Below, piece after piece: positions 25,201-34,851 of a stretch of DNA of 64,000 bases. The notes under the pieces are model-generated. The model searched no databases and was not told the DNA's origin. It saw nothing but the letters and a program-made list of their open reading frames with translations. A program made the translations under genes and the position numbers. This DNA is from Rothia uropygialis (GTDB taxonomy: Bacteria; Actinomycetota; Actinomycetes; Actinomycetales; Micrococcaceae), in assembly GCF_004137765.1 (NCBI RefSeq), contig NZ_NOIS01000004.1, positions 186,001-250,000 of the forward strand. Reading direction: 5' to 3'. Positions within the stretch are counted from its first letter, which is position 1. Each line of letters opens with the position of its first letter.

Positions 25201-26097
25201 TTATCCTCTCGATATTTTCCGCTCTTCTGCTTCCACAATATTGACCAACAACATCGCACGCGTCATAGGTCCGACGCCACCCGGATTTGGTGAGAACCAT
25301 TGCGCTTTCTCCAGTGCTTGGGGATGAATATCCCCTACCAGTTGGTATCGTCCGGTTGCCGGTTCCATGATCCGCGAGACACCTACATCGAGCAGAATCG
25401 CGCCTTCTTTGACCTGTTCGGGTCGAACCGCATGCGGCACTCCCATCGCTGCCACTATGACGTCTGCTCTAGACAGGACATCCTCAAGGTCGGGGGTGCC
25501 CGTATGCGCCACGGTAACGGTCGCATTGATCAGCTTGCTTGAAAGCAACAATTCCAATGGTCGTCCGACGGTGATCCCACGGCCAAGAATGACCACGTGC
25601 TTCCCCATCAGGCCGACACGATGCCGTTGAAGTAACTCGATGATACCTGCGGGCGTACACGGTAATGCCGATTCTGTATGCCCTGAGACGTTTAACACCA
25701 GTCTTCCGAGGTTCAGTGGGTGCAGCCCATCTGCATCTTTCTGTGGGTCGATCTTCTCGAGAACACGCTTTTCATCGATATGCTTCGGCAGGGGCAACTG
25801 GACGATGTATCCCGTGCAGCAAGGGTCCTGGTTCAACTCATCTACGACCCGTTCGACCTGCTCCTGGGTCGCATCTTCGGGCAGGTCACGTCTGAGGGAA
25901 ACGATGCCCACTTCGGCGCAGTCTTGAACTTTGTTCCGTACATAGGAACGGGATGCGGGATCCTCTCCCACCAGTACAATGCCAAGACCCGGCTCGACTC
26001 CACGGGCGTTCAGATCGCGGATTCGCTCGGAAAGCTCCCGTCGAATTGCTTCGGCGGCCGATCTTCCATCCAGCACCTGTGACTTTGGCACGTTCAT
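25201..26097 (-). CDS. folD: Bifunctional methylene-THF dehydrogenase / methenyl-THF cyclohydrolase
   Basis: 298 residues. [15 protein letters not shown] holds the catalytic Lys, followed by [33 protein letters not shown] and the NADP loop [17 protein letters not shown], ending [17 protein letters not shown]. It oxidises 5,10-methylene-THF to 10-formyl-THF. Its ATG overlaps the metF stop (ATGA), so the two are coupled. Base composition is clearly lower in GC than the core genes around it, and a housekeeping folD is expected elsewhere, so this is probably a dedicated catabolic copy. Confidence 0.93.
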   Translation of the reverse strand: MNVPKSQVLDGRSAAEAIRRELSERIRDLNARGVEPGLGIVLVGEDPASRSYVRNKVQDCAEVGIVSLRRDLPEDATQEQVERVVDELNQDPCCTGYIVQLPLPKHIDEKRVLEKIDPQKDADGLHPLNLGRLVLNVSGHTESALPCTPAGIIELLQRHRVGLMGKHVVILGRGITVGRPLELLLSSKLINATVTVAHTGTPDLEDVLSRADVIVAAMGVPHAVRPEQVKEGAILLDVGVSRIMEPATGRYQLVGDIHPQALEKAQWFSPNPGGVGPMTRAMLLVNIVEAEERKISRG

Positions 26098-26948
26098 GGC
26101 CGCCCCCTGAACTTATGTATCCATTCGACACAGTCTTTGACCCCGCCGAAGGTATAAAAGTGAATTGCTATATCTCCTGTGTTGGGATCGTTCAGTTCCC
26201 GCGCGGCTTCCTGGATGAACTTATCGGGAGTCGACGATCCGATGAGGTTTGTCACCGAGAATCCGTATTTCTTGATCATCGAGGCATTGGTTGCAATGCC
26301 TAAGCGTCGGGCAAACCCCAAAAGTCGCTTGACCCCCGCTGGGCCTGGAGAACCGATTCGGATTTTTGCTTCGATTCCCCGTCGACGCACCTCTTCCACC
26401 CAAGCCTGGACGGCACCGACGCTAAAGGTGAATTGGGAGATGATCGACGATTCGAGTCCTTGACCCTCGAGTGCGTCGAGCTTATTGGTCAAAGCTTCCC
26501 AAAGTTTCTGATCGGCGATATCCGGATGCCCTTCGGGATAACCAGCCACGCCGACCTCCCGAACTCCGTATTCAGGCAGTATTCCTGTTTGGATCAGGCT
26601 CAACGAATCTGCAAATGGTCCTTCAGCCTTCGACGGATCTCCTCCCACAACGAAAATATTCCGTGTGGCGCCGATCGCCTGGAGTTTTGAAAGAATTTCC
26701 TTGAGCTCCTCCATCGATCGAATCCGACGTGCGGAAATATGAGGAACGGGCACCAACCCGAGCTCCAGGACGGCCCGAGCTGCCCCAACGCGAAGTTCAA
26801 GGTCTTCGTTTCCCAAATAGGTGACGTTAACCCTAGTTTCCGCTGGGATATGCAAGGCCCCTTCCCGAAGCCCCTCGACATCCTTTCCTGTTATTTCGAG
26901 CGAGAAATCCTGCATCAAGTTATCCGCAGATCGAACTTGGTCAGCCAT
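26094..26948 (-). CDS. metF: Methylenetetrahydrofolate reductase family protein
   Basis: 284 residues, one FAD-dependent TIM barrel. Motifs include [59 protein letters not shown] and [17 protein letters not shown], which are MTHFR family positions. In this operon it should run in the oxidative direction, turning 5-methyl-THF from the demethylase into 5,10-methylene-THF. It resembles MetF proteins associated with aromatic O-demethylases more than the biosynthetic enzyme, judged from context. Its stop overlaps the folD start. Confidence 0.88.
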   Translation of the reverse strand: MADQVRSADNLMQDFSLEITGKDVEGLREGALHIPAETRVNVTYLGNEDLELRVGAARAVLELGLVPVPHISARRIRSMEELKEILSKLQAIGATRNIFVVGGDPSKAEGPFADSLSLIQTGILPEYGVREVGVAGYPEGHPDIADQKLWEALTNKLDALEGQGLESSIISQFTFSVGAVQAWVEEVRRRGIEAKIRIGSPGPAGVKRLLGFARRLGIATNASMIKKYGFSVTNLIGSSTPDKFIQEAARELNDPNTGDIAIHFYTFGGVKDCVEWIHKFRGRP

Positions 26949-27002
26949 GTCTATATTCTTCTTTCGGTTCTCCGTGCAGTCTCCGGATGCGTATTGGGGT
27001 CC

Positions 27003-28358
27003 TTAGTTCTTGCGGTAGTTGCTACGTGCGAAAGAAGAGTATGGGGCGGGCTGGACTACGGCATTAATAGTTACCTGCCTGTGCTGTTCGACGGCAGGCT
27101 TGGTCGAATTCGGGTTTTCGCCCCACAGCACTTCAACAGGTGTACCTGGCTGAGCATGACTTTCATCGACACTCGCCAAGGATACGAATGCATTCTCATT
27201 GGCGATGTATCCGGCGTCGTGGGAGACCCCGACGGTTTCCCCTTGTGACCGGACCTCGTCCACCTGAAACAACCCATAACGGGCTTTAGGGAATTCGATG
27301 TACTTGGCGGGGACTCCATCCTCATACAGAGTCTTCTGAGCCGCGGCCAGATCATCCGGGTCCCATACCAACGTCACCTTGGTCCGTTGTGGACCTTCAG
27401 ACAACTTCTTCAAGGCTTCGTGCCCAATGAAGTCGTGGTCGAACTTGATGGTCCGACCATACCCAATGTCATACGGGGTGTTGTAGTAGCTGCGAATGTC
27501 ATCCGATGCAAAGCTCCCCGCCAGCGACCCTATACGGTCCGCCGGAAGCCATTCGAGGTATTCGTCCATTCGGTTTCCCGTGAAAATCGCGGGGAAAGGC
27601 GAGGGCACCCACGCAGATTCCAGATTTGCTGTTGAATACGCTTTCGCCCCGACGAGTACAAGATCGAGTTCCCGGCCCGCGTCAAGGATCGCATTCCGGA
27701 CACTTTCGCCTTCGGCCCAAGGCCCAAAAAGCTCAAACCCAGGTTGACCGGCCATACCGTGACGCAATGATCGCACTGTGCAACCAGCTATGGTCAGGTC
27801 TGCCATGCCGAAGAATTTGGTTTCCGGCACAGAACCACCGATAACAGATTCAAGGAGTCTCAGGGCATTTGGGCCCTGGATTTCGTATCGGTAGAGCTCC
27901 GGATCGCCTTCCTCGCGCATGATCGAGTTGTAGTCCCTTCGGAAGGTGACATCGTATCCGCCCGTCTCGCCGATAAACTGCACCCAATCTTGGACCATGT
28001 ACCAACCAACCAGGTCAAAGGAGTTTTCGTCCAGGTAGAACAGCACTGCGTCCCCGATGAGGTAACCCTCGTAATTGACGGCCACGAACTGCTTGGCGCG
28101 ATTCGGCTCGAAATTCTTGAAACTGTTGACCCCTGTGTCTTCCAACAGTTTGAGTGCATCCGGCCCCGAGATGAACAGGTCAGTCATGTGATGCGACTGA
28201 TCCAAAAATGCAACTGACTCACGCCACGCTTTTTGTTCCGAGCGCCAATTCGTGAATTCAGGCTTGACCGGAAAGATAGCGGGCAACGCTTGGGCATTGC
28301 GGAGTGCCTCAACGGCGCTTCCGGCTTGGGCAATGACCTGGGCTGCTGACTCCGTCAT
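27003..28358 (-). CDS. LigM/DesA-type tetrahydrofolate-dependent O-demethylase
   Basis: 451 residues, GcvT fold. The line SVAFLDQSHHMTDLFISGPDALKLLEDT and later FFGMADLTIAG, RSLRHGMAGQPGFELFGPW, LESAWVPSPFPAIFTG and FDHDFIGHEAL track Sphingobium LigM/DesA closely. Tyr241 aligns with LigM's catalytic Tyr247 and Trp250 with its Trp256; His57 aligns with His60. Trp119 replaces Arg122, which binds the substrate carboxylate in LigM (alignment from memory). It should transfer an O-methyl group to THF, giving 5-methyl-THF. The operon continues with metF, folD and purU. AAGGAG precedes the ATG. Confidence 0.85.
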   Translation of the reverse strand: MTESAAQVIAQAGSAVEALRNAQALPAIFPVKPEFTNWRSEQKAWRESVAFLDQSHHMTDLFISGPDALKLLEDTGVNSFKNFEPNRAKQFVAVNYEGYLIGDAVLFYLDENSFDLVGWYMVQDWVQFIGETGGYDVTFRRDYNSIMREEGDPELYRYEIQGPNALRLLESVIGGSVPETKFFGMADLTIAGCTVRSLRHGMAGQPGFELFGPWAEGESVRNAILDAGRELDLVLVGAKAYSTANLESAWVPSPFPAIFTGNRMDEYLEWLPADRIGSLAGSFASDDIRSYYNTPYDIGYGRTIKFDHDFIGHEALKKLSEGPQRTKVTLVWDPDDLAAAQKTLYEDGVPAKYIEFPKARYGLFQVDEVRSQGETVGVSHDAGYIANENAFVSLASVDESHAQPGTPVEVLWGENPNSTKPAVEQHRQVTINAVVQPAPYSSFARSNYRKN

Positions 28359-28491
28359 GAGATCTCCTTCGACACGTAGAGCGGTCCGATGCCGCCTTCG
28401 TGACCTACGCTACTTATTTATGGAACCCTTTAGGATTAGCTGCACTACTAGTAGCTTGAATCTCGCTAAACATTGAACGGATGGGAATCCC
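28359..28491. promoter_or_regulatory. Divergent promoter region of the demethylase operon and lysR
   Basis: 133 bp between the two divergent starts. It contains a perfect 10-bp palindrome CTACTAGTAG (28445-28454) within a longer AGCT...AGCT symmetry (28439-28456), close to the lysR start, and an AT-rich stretch (TACTTATTTATGG) nearer the demethylase. This is the usual place for a LysR T-N11-A site. Confidence 0.5.
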
Positions 28492-29424
28492 GTGGACCTA
28501 AACCTCATGAGAGTTTTTGTAGCCATCTTTGAGGCCAGGAACCTCACTACCGCAGCTGAGCACCTCCATGTGACCCAGTCCGCGGTTAGCCAGTCCCTCA
28601 AGCGTCTTCGCAAGCTGTTCGAAGACGTTCTTTTCGAACGCATTGATCGCCGCATGGAACCGACCCCAGTAGCCATAGACGCATACATGGACATGCGAGA
28701 AGCGCTCGACCGAGTCGACGCAACCCTAAATCGCATACGGCGCTTCAACCCCACGAACTCGCGAAAAAAGTTCCGTCTCGCCTTGTCGGAGCTGGGTGAA
28801 GTGGGATGGTTGGGCAACATTGTGGCCGAGGTCAAGAAGGAAGCACCGCACGTGAACGTCCAATCCGTGCCGCTCGTACAGGACCAATTGGGTGACTGGC
28901 TCCAGCGCGGTCACGTCGATGTGGCCATCGCGCCCGCAGATATACCTGGCGATTTTGTCAGGACGAGCGTCAAGGACCAGAGCTACGTAGTTGTCATGTC
29001 ACCCGAAAACCCCTTCAGCCAACAGACGCTCTCTTTGGATGAGTACCGCCAGTCGAGGCGAGCCTTCGTCTCCGGAGACTCCGCAGCGAACCAATTGGCG
29101 GAATCCGAGAGACGCTCGGATGCCTATGCTGAGCCCACGGTTACGGTCCAACGTCTCACAGCCCTTCCCAACGTCCTCATCTCAAACCCTGACTTGGTTG
29201 CCTTAGCCCCATCCTCCATCGCATACGGGTGGCGGGATCGCTGGAACCTATGGGTTTCCGAAGCCCCATTCGAGATCCGCCCAGTGCGCTTCCATGTCTG
29301 TCGCAGGGGAACCTCGCAGAGCACAAGCGCGCTTGATTGGTTTTACCGCACGGTGGCCAGAGCCGTCGTGGCAACTCCGGCAGCCTTTGATGCCATGGGC
29401 GTGACCGGCGCTGGACAAAGCTAG
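28492..29424 (+). CDS. LysR family transcriptional regulator
   Basis: 310 residues. GTG start with GGGAA upstream. The N-terminal HTH (MDLNLMRVFVAIFEARNLTTAAEHLHVTQSAVSQSLKRLRKLFEDVLFER) is a complete LysR DNA-binding domain. The effector domain runs from about residue 90 (KKFRLALSELGEVGWLG) in the NodD/NahR/PcpR-like style, where such regulators respond to aromatic compounds. It is divergent from the demethylase operon and followed by an aromatic-acid-type MFS transporter, so it is the likely substrate-responsive activator of both. Confidence 0.9.
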   Translation: MDLNLMRVFVAIFEARNLTTAAEHLHVTQSAVSQSLKRLRKLFEDVLFERIDRRMEPTPVAIDAYMDMREALDRVDATLNRIRRFNPTNSRKKFRLALSELGEVGWLGNIVAEVKKEAPHVNVQSVPLVQDQLGDWLQRGHVDVAIAPADIPGDFVRTSVKDQSYVVVMSPENPFSQQTLSLDEYRQSRRAFVSGDSAANQLAESERRSDAYAEPTVTVQRLTALPNVLISNPDLVALAPSSIAYGWRDRWNLWVSEAPFEIRPVRFHVCRRGTSQSTSALDWFYRTVARAVVATPAAFDAMGVTGAGQS

Positions 29425-29460
29425 AGGAATCGACCCCTCCCACAATTGCCAACCAAATTG

Positions 29461-29504
29461 TTGACAATGATTCTGTGTGCTGGTTCACTGACGTTCGAAC
29501 GTCA
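29461..29504 (+). promoter_or_regulatory. Promoter element and 16-bp palindrome upstream of the MFS symporter
   Basis: TTGACA (29461-29466) is a perfect -35 hexamer; 17 nt later the -10 is weak (TTCACT). Directly after lies a perfect 16-bp palindrome, TGACGTTCGAACGTCA (29489-29504), about 90 bp before the ATG of the transporter. It looks like an operator over a poor promoter. Confidence 0.5.
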
Positions 29505-29594
29505 ACTCAGTATTCAGCACCCTCCGACTCACAAGGCACGGAACCCACCAAGTTCTCAGGTCCCAAAGCGAGTCCTTCACTCCAGGAGATTCCG

Positions 29595-30929
29595 ATGGCT
29601 TCTCAGTCTGCTCCTCCTACAGAACGCATAACCAATCACAAAACCTTCTTTCTTGTTATGACCTTGTGTTGGCTTACTGTTTTGTTCGACGGCATCGACA
29701 CCTTCATGTACGGCGCGACAATTCCGTCGATGGCCTCCGATGCGGGATTCGATATGACCCCGTCCCATGCAGGGAATATAGGTTCGTACGCAACCTTCGG
29801 CATGCTCATCGGAGCTTTGTGCGCGGGCATGATTACGGATGCTATCGGACGCCGTTGGGGGATCGTCGCCTGCACTTCCGTTTTCTCCTTGGCCTCTGCG
29901 ATTTGTGCGTTGGCACCTAATGCGGCTGTCTTCGGTGTCTTCCGCACCATAGCCGGCATCGGGTTGGGTGGCCTGCTTCCTACGGCCATTGCCATGGTCT
30001 CTGAGCTAGCACCCACCCCGCGTCGAAACCTTTCCATCGGTATATTAATGACCGCTCACCAATCCGGAGGCATCGCCTCCGGATTACTCAGCCTGTGGCT
30101 TCTTCCCGCGCTGGGATGGCGATCTCTCTATTGGATTGGCGTCCTGCCGCTTTTCCTCATCGTTCCTCTCATTCTGGCCCTGTTGCCCGAATCGCTGACC
30201 TATCTGGTAGCCAAGGGACGTCTTGGGAAGGCCCGCACGCTCGCAACCAGGTACAACATCGCGATGCCCACCGTGCAACGGCCAGAGGCCGTATCCCGAA
30301 AGTCACCGATGGCGAGTTTGACGATGCTTTTTCGCGGCCGGAACGGCGCAATCACGGTCTTTTTCTGGATGGCATCGTTCGGTGGCCTCTTGCTCGTATA
30401 CGGCGTCAGCACTTGGTTGCCCAGCCTCATGGAAGCTGAAGGGTTCGCACTCGGGTCTTCGCTCTTGTTTCTGGTGACCATCAACCTCGGAGGCATCTTC
30501 GGACTACTGGTCGCGGGCAGGTCGTCTGATGCATGGGGGCCGGTACGCGTTTCCATGATTTGGTTCGCATTGACGGCCATCGCAATTTTCTGTCTCGGAA
30601 TCGATGCCCCAATTGCTTTGACATACGGCATCGTATTTAGTGCGGGGTTCTTTCTCTTTAGCGCCCAAACGATGGTTTATGCCGCGGTCGCCCACGTTTT
30701 CCCCACTGAGTCCCGCGGCTCAGCAATCGGCTGGACCACCGGAATGGGTCGATTCGGTGCCATATTCGGCCCGTGGATGGGCGGCCAGCTTTTTGCCTTG
30801 GGGCTTGAATCATGGGGGTTCACAGCTTTCGCACTCACCTCGCTTTTCTCGGTCCTGATGCTGCTATTCATTAGTCTCCTATTGAATTCGACCGGCGGTC
30901 GAGCCTTGAACCTTGACACCGGCCGATAG
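29595..30929 (+). CDS. MFS transporter, aromatic acid:H+ symporter (PcaK/VanK)-like
   Basis: 444 residues, about 12 TM segments. TM1 has LFDGIDTFMYGATIPSM, the D-G-x-D signature of the AAHS family. The TM2-3 loop is GMITDAIGRRWG, the second motif is GRSSDAWGP, and LPESLTYLVAKGRL lies before the central loop. GGAGATTCCG before ATG 29595 provides the RBS; the longer frame from 29475 crosses the promoter palindrome. Its place after lysR and opposite the THF-dependent demethylase suggests uptake of the methoxylated substrate. Confidence 0.85.
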   Translation: MASQSAPPTERITNHKTFFLVMTLCWLTVLFDGIDTFMYGATIPSMASDAGFDMTPSHAGNIGSYATFGMLIGALCAGMITDAIGRRWGIVACTSVFSLASAICALAPNAAVFGVFRTIAGIGLGGLLPTAIAMVSELAPTPRRNLSIGILMTAHQSGGIASGLLSLWLLPALGWRSLYWIGVLPLFLIVPLILALLPESLTYLVAKGRLGKARTLATRYNIAMPTVQRPEAVSRKSPMASLTMLFRGRNGAITVFFWMASFGGLLLVYGVSTWLPSLMEAEGFALGSSLLFLVTINLGGIFGLLVAGRSSDAWGPVRVSMIWFALTAIAIFCLGIDAPIALTYGIVFSAGFFLFSAQTMVYAAVAHVFPTESRGSAIGWTTGMGRFGAIFGPWMGGQLFALGLESWGFTAFALTSLFSVLMLLFISLLLNSTGGRALNLDTGR

Positions 30930-30974
30930 TCGACAGAGCCTCTCCACGGAATTCCATGCGGTTGGCCGCTAAGA

Positions 30975-30999
30975 ACCATCGATACCGGAGCTCGATGGT
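30975..30999. terminator. Stem-loop between convergent MFS and thiolase genes
   Basis: ACCATCG (30975-30981) pairs with CGATGGT (30993-30999), loop 11 nt, midway between the two stop codons. There is no U tract, so the evidence is moderate. Confidence 0.45.
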
Positions 31000-31027
31000 C
31001 TCGCCTAATTAGCGTGCCAAGCCGTGA

Positions 31028-32215
31028 CTACCGGAACAGCAACAGGGCCTCGCCCTGCCCACCGCCGCCGCACAGCGAGACGGCGGCCTTGCCGCCATTC
31101 CGGCGCTTCAGCTCATAGGCCGCATGCAAGGCCAGTCGCGCACCGGAAGCACCGATCGGATGACCCAGCGCAATCGCGCCCCCGTGAATATTGATCTTCT
31201 CCTGGTCGATATTCAGATCGCGACCGGACTGCAGGGCGACCGCGGCAAAGGCCTCGTTGATCTCCCAGAAATCGAGGTCCTGGGCCGTCCAGCCGCCCTT
31301 GTCCAAGGCCGCCTGGGTCGCCTGGGACGGTTGAGAGTGCAGGGCGCTGTCAGGGCCCGCCGTTTGGCCGGCTGCCCCGAGCTCGGCGAGCCACTCGAGT
31401 CCGTGATCCTCTGCGAATTTCTTGGAGGTCACGATCAGCGCGGCGGCGCCGTCGGACAGCGGCGAGGAGTTTCCGGCAGTAATGGTGCCGTTGTGGGCGA
31501 AAGCAGGGCGCAGCTTGCCCAAGGTTTCGGTCGTGGAATCGGGACGGATGCCTTGATCCGAATCCACCGTCACAGGTTCGCCCTTGCGCTGGGGAATTCT
31601 CAGCGGTGCAATCTCTTCGCCCAGAATCCCTGATGCCGCCGCCTCACCCGCTCGGCGATGCGAAGAGGCCGCGATCTCGTCCTGCTCCTCACGCCCGATG
31701 CCGCGAGGCACGTTGTCTTCTTCGGTCATCGCACCCATCGAGCGGCCGTCCTGAGCGTCCGTGAGCCCGTCACGCGCGACGGCGTCGACAAGCCGAAGGT
31801 CCCCGTACGATCTCCCTGCTCGTACTCCCGGGGCCACGTGCGGCGCTGAGGACATGGATTCTTGGCCTCCGGCCACCACGACGTCAGCTTCCCCCAACCG
31901 AATCAGCCGAGCGGCCTCGATCAGGGCCGCGAGACCCGAAAGGCAGACCTTGTTGAGGGTCAGGGCCGGAACACTCCGTGAAATTCCCGCTTCCAGCGCC
32001 GAGGATTTCGCCGGGTTCTGTCCACAACCGGCCTGGACCACGTGCCCCATGAAAACTTGATCCACCTGCTCCGCGGCCACCCCGGAACGTTCGAGGGCCG
32101 CGGCGATCGCGTGGGCTCCAAGGTCCACAGCCGTGAGGCCAGCGAGTTGTCCCATGATTTTTCCCTGCGGAGTGCGGGCGCCGCCCACAATCACGACATC
32201 GTTGAGTTGGGGCAC
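31028..32215 (-). CDS. Acetyl-CoA C-acetyltransferase (thiolase)
   Basis: 395 residues. The catalytic Cys of the first domain is in LNKVCLSGLAAL (about residue 87), with GGQESMSSAPH, NEAFAAVAL, GGAIALGHPIGASGAR (catalytic His) and CGGGGQGEALLL (second Cys). Length and motifs match AtoB/PhaA-type thiolases. The GTG start at 32215 (VPQLNDVVIVGGARTPQGK) has AAGGAG 7 nt upstream and begins at the usual thiolase N terminus. Transcribed alone; no other polyhydroxybutyrate or ketone-body genes are adjacent. Confidence 0.9.
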   Translation of the reverse strand: MPQLNDVVIVGGARTPQGKIMGQLAGLTAVDLGAHAIAAALERSGVAAEQVDQVFMGHVVQAGCGQNPAKSSALEAGISRSVPALTLNKVCLSGLAALIEAARLIRLGEADVVVAGGQESMSSAPHVAPGVRAGRSYGDLRLVDAVARDGLTDAQDGRSMGAMTEEDNVPRGIGREEQDEIAASSHRRAGEAAASGILGEEIAPLRIPQRKGEPVTVDSDQGIRPDSTTETLGKLRPAFAHNGTITAGNSSPLSDGAAALIVTSKKFAEDHGLEWLAELGAAGQTAGPDSALHSQPSQATQAALDKGGWTAQDLDFWEINEAFAAVALQSGRDLNIDQEKINIHGGAIALGHPIGASGARLALHAAYELKRRNGGKAAVSLCGGGGQGEALLLFR

Positions 32216-32328
32216 GGAAGCACTCCTTCGATCGGCACGGGCGCGTTGCACCACCTCATGGTACGACAGGTCGCGAGCCCGGCGAATATTCATGAAGTCC
32301 AAGTCCGAGACACTGTCTCGAAGCCCGG

Positions 32329-33309
32329 CTACATCCAGTTCTTCTTCTTGAAAACCAGGTACAGGGTCCCGCAGATCAGAGCCATCAGTCCCAGGACCAA
32401 GGGATAGCCTACGGTCCACTTCAGTTCCGGCATGACCTCAAAGTTCATGCCGTAAATTCCCGCGATGACGGTGGGGACCGCCAGGATCGCGGCCCAGCTC
32501 GAGAGCCTCTTCATCGCGTCGTTCTGCCGTTGGCCCACCAGCGTGGAGTCCACGGTGAGCGCATTCTGCAGGGCGGAACGGAGGCTATCCAGGTGTTCCA
32601 ATGCTCTCAGCACGTGGTCCTTGACGTCGCGGAAATGCGGATGGAGCTGCTTCGGGGTCTCGTACTTCTCGGCGCCTCGCATCAACAGATCCAGCAAGTA
32701 ACTCAGCGGCCGCGTACCACGCTGGAATTTCACGACTTCTTTGAACAGCTCGTATATGCGCTGGGAGGAATTGCTTCCCGTGAAGAGCTCCTCCTCGATC
32801 TCGTCGAGGTCTTCTTCGAGGTCCATCAGGATCGGTTCGTACTCGTCGACCACGCCGTCGAGCAGGAAATACAGCAGTGTCTGCGGATTGTGCGGCTCCA
32901 GGTGTTGACGTTTGAACGCTCGACGCATCTGGTTCAGGACCAGCTGGGAGGCCCCGCCTTCCGGTATGGTCACCAGGAAATAGTTGGGCCCGATGAAAGC
33001 GTGGATTTCACTGATCGACAGCTTCTCGGTCCTGTCCGTATACGAGATCGGATGAACCGCCAGGAAGAGGGCCTCGCCGTATCGCTCCAGTTTCGGCCGT
33101 TGATGTCCGTGCGAGGCGTCCTCGACCGCGAGAGGGTGAAGATCGAGGGACTCTGCCAGACGCTTCAGCTCCTCATCCGAAGGATCCTCGATCACCAAAC
33201 ATGCACTCGATCCAGGAGAGGTGGACAGCTCCGCGATGGCGGCCTCCGCCGAATCCTGCGGATGAGTTTGTTCGCTCGAATCAATGAGCGTGTGAAGAAG
33301 ATACGCCAT
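32329..33309 (-). CDS. corA: Magnesium/cobalt transporter CorA
   Basis: 326 residues. An acidic N-terminal cytoplasmic domain with long helices (LDGVVDEYEPILMDLEEDLDEIEEELF) precedes two C-terminal TM segments; YGMNFEVMPELKW holds the GMN selectivity motif and the short periplasmic loop. The Lys-rich C terminus (VFKKKNWM) is typical. It forms a pentameric Mg2+ channel. It lies 44 nt downstream of purA on the same strand and may be read through from it. Confidence 0.93.
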   Translation of the reverse strand: MAYLLHTLIDSSEQTHPQDSAEAAIAELSTSPGSSACLVIEDPSDEELKRLAESLDLHPLAVEDASHGHQRPKLERYGEALFLAVHPISYTDRTEKLSISEIHAFIGPNYFLVTIPEGGASQLVLNQMRRAFKRQHLEPHNPQTLLYFLLDGVVDEYEPILMDLEEDLDEIEEELFTGSNSSQRIYELFKEVVKFQRGTRPLSYLLDLLMRGAEKYETPKQLHPHFRDVKDHVLRALEHLDSLRSALQNALTVDSTLVGQRQNDAMKRLSSWAAILAVPTVIAGIYGMNFEVMPELKWTVGYPLVLGLMALICGTLYLVFKKKNWM

Positions 33310-33353
33310 GCGCAGCCCGTCTATCCGTAGTCACTGCTCGTTCTTGACGGGTT

Positions 33354-34643
33354 TCACTCATCGATGAGATCACGAACGACGATCGTGTTCTCACGCCCCG
33401 GCCCGACGCCGATCGCTGAGATACGGCATCCCGAGAGTTCTTCGAGCTTTTCGACGTACTTCCGTGCGTTCTCCGGAAGGTCGTCCAGCGACTGTGCTTG
33501 AGAGATGTCCTCGGTCCATCCGTCGAAGTACTCGTAGATCGGTTTGGCATGGTGAAATTCGGTTTGCGTCATCGGAATCTCGTCATGCCGCACCCCGTCG
33601 ACGTCATAGGCCACGCAGACGGGAATTTGCTCGAGTCCGGTTAGAACGTCCATCTTGGTGAGGAAGAGGTCGGTGAACCCGTTGATACGGACGGCTTGCC
33701 GGGCAAGAACCGCGTCGTACCAGCCGCACCGGCGAGGACGGCCGGTATTCACGCCGAACTCGCCACCGGTCTTTTGCAGGAATTCGCCCCACTCGTCGAA
33801 GAGCTCGGTCGGGAACGGCCCGGCACCCACGCGGGTCGTATAGGCCTTCTGAATTCCGATGACTCGTGAGATGCGGGTCGGGCCCACCCCGGATCCCACC
33901 GATGCGCCGCCGGCTGTGGGGTTCGAGGAGGTCACGAAGGGATACGTCCCGTGGTCGACATCGAGGAACGTGGCCTGGCCGCCCTCCATGAGTAATGTTT
34001 TGCCCTGGTCCAGCGCGTTGTTCAGAACCAGCGTGGAATCCACGATCATCGGTTTGAGCCGCTGGGCGAATGACATGAAGTAATCGACGATCTCGTCGAC
34101 TTCCACATGGTGCCGGTTGTAAACCTTGACGAGAAGCTCATTCTTCTGACGGAGTGAGCCCTCGACCTTCTGCCGGAGGATCGACTCGTCCATGATGTCC
34201 TGGACGCGGATGCCCAAGCGGCCGATCTTGTCCATATAGGCGGGGCCGATGCCGCGTCCCGTCGTTCCGATCGCGCGCTTGCCCAGGAACCGTTCGGTTA
34301 CCTTGTCCATGGTCTGATGGAACGGCGCCACGAGGTGAGCATTCGCGGAAATCCGCAATTTGGAGGTATCCGCCCCGCGAGCCTGTAGGCCGTCGATTTC
34401 CTCGAAAAGAGCCTCGGGATTGACGACCACGCCGTTTCCGATCACCGGCGTCGCATTGGGGCTCAGGATTCCAGCGGGCAACAATTTGAGTTCGAACTTC
34501 TCGCCGCCGACGACGACGGTGTGGCCAGCGTTGTTTCCGCCATTCGGCTTGACGACGTAGTCGACGCGGCCGCCGAGGAGGTCGGTAGCTTTGCCTTTGC
34601 CCTCATCGCCCCATTGGGCGCCGACGATTACGATTGCTGGCAT
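33354..34643 (-). CDS. purA: Adenylosuccinate synthetase
   Basis: 429 residues, full length. N-terminal GTP loop [16 protein letters not shown], then [50 protein letters not shown] and [16 protein letters not shown], all PurA signatures. It makes adenylosuccinate from IMP, aspartate and GTP, the first committed step to AMP. ATG 34643 gives the standard [12 protein letters not shown] start; the AGGAG is 13 nt away, and the frame is open further upstream without similarity. Confidence 0.96.
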   Translation of the reverse strand: MPAIVIVGAQWGDEGKGKATDLLGGRVDYVVKPNGGNNAGHTVVVGGEKFELKLLPAGILSPNATPVIGNGVVVNPEALFEEIDGLQARGADTSKLRISANAHLVAPFHQTMDKVTERFLGKRAIGTTGRGIGPAYMDKIGRLGIRVQDIMDESILRQKVEGSLRQKNELLVKVYNRHHVEVDEIVDYFMSFAQRLKPMIVDSTLVLNNALDQGKTLLMEGGQATFLDVDHGTYPFVTSSNPTAGGASVGSGVGPTRISRVIGIQKAYTTRVGAGPFPTELFDEWGEFLQKTGGEFGVNTGRPRRCGWYDAVLARQAVRINGFTDLFLTKMDVLTGLEQIPVCVAYDVDGVRHDEIPMTQTEFHHAKPIYEYFDGWTEDISQAQSLDDLPENARKYVEKLEELSGCRISAIGVGPGRENTIVVRDLIDE

Positions 34644-34851
34644 TTGGAAAATCCACTCCTGTTGACAGATCACCGACCGGGTTTCACGGCGGCGAAAGGC
34701 ACGCGGGACATGAGCGCCTCGCAAAGCCACAGTCCAGGATACCTGGTGCGGACGGTCTCGGCCCGAGTTGTGGAAGAAAGCGTTCGTATGTTTCCGGGGA
34801 CCGCCCCTGCCTGAGCCGCGGGACACGTCATGTGGATCGGGAACCCGTGGT

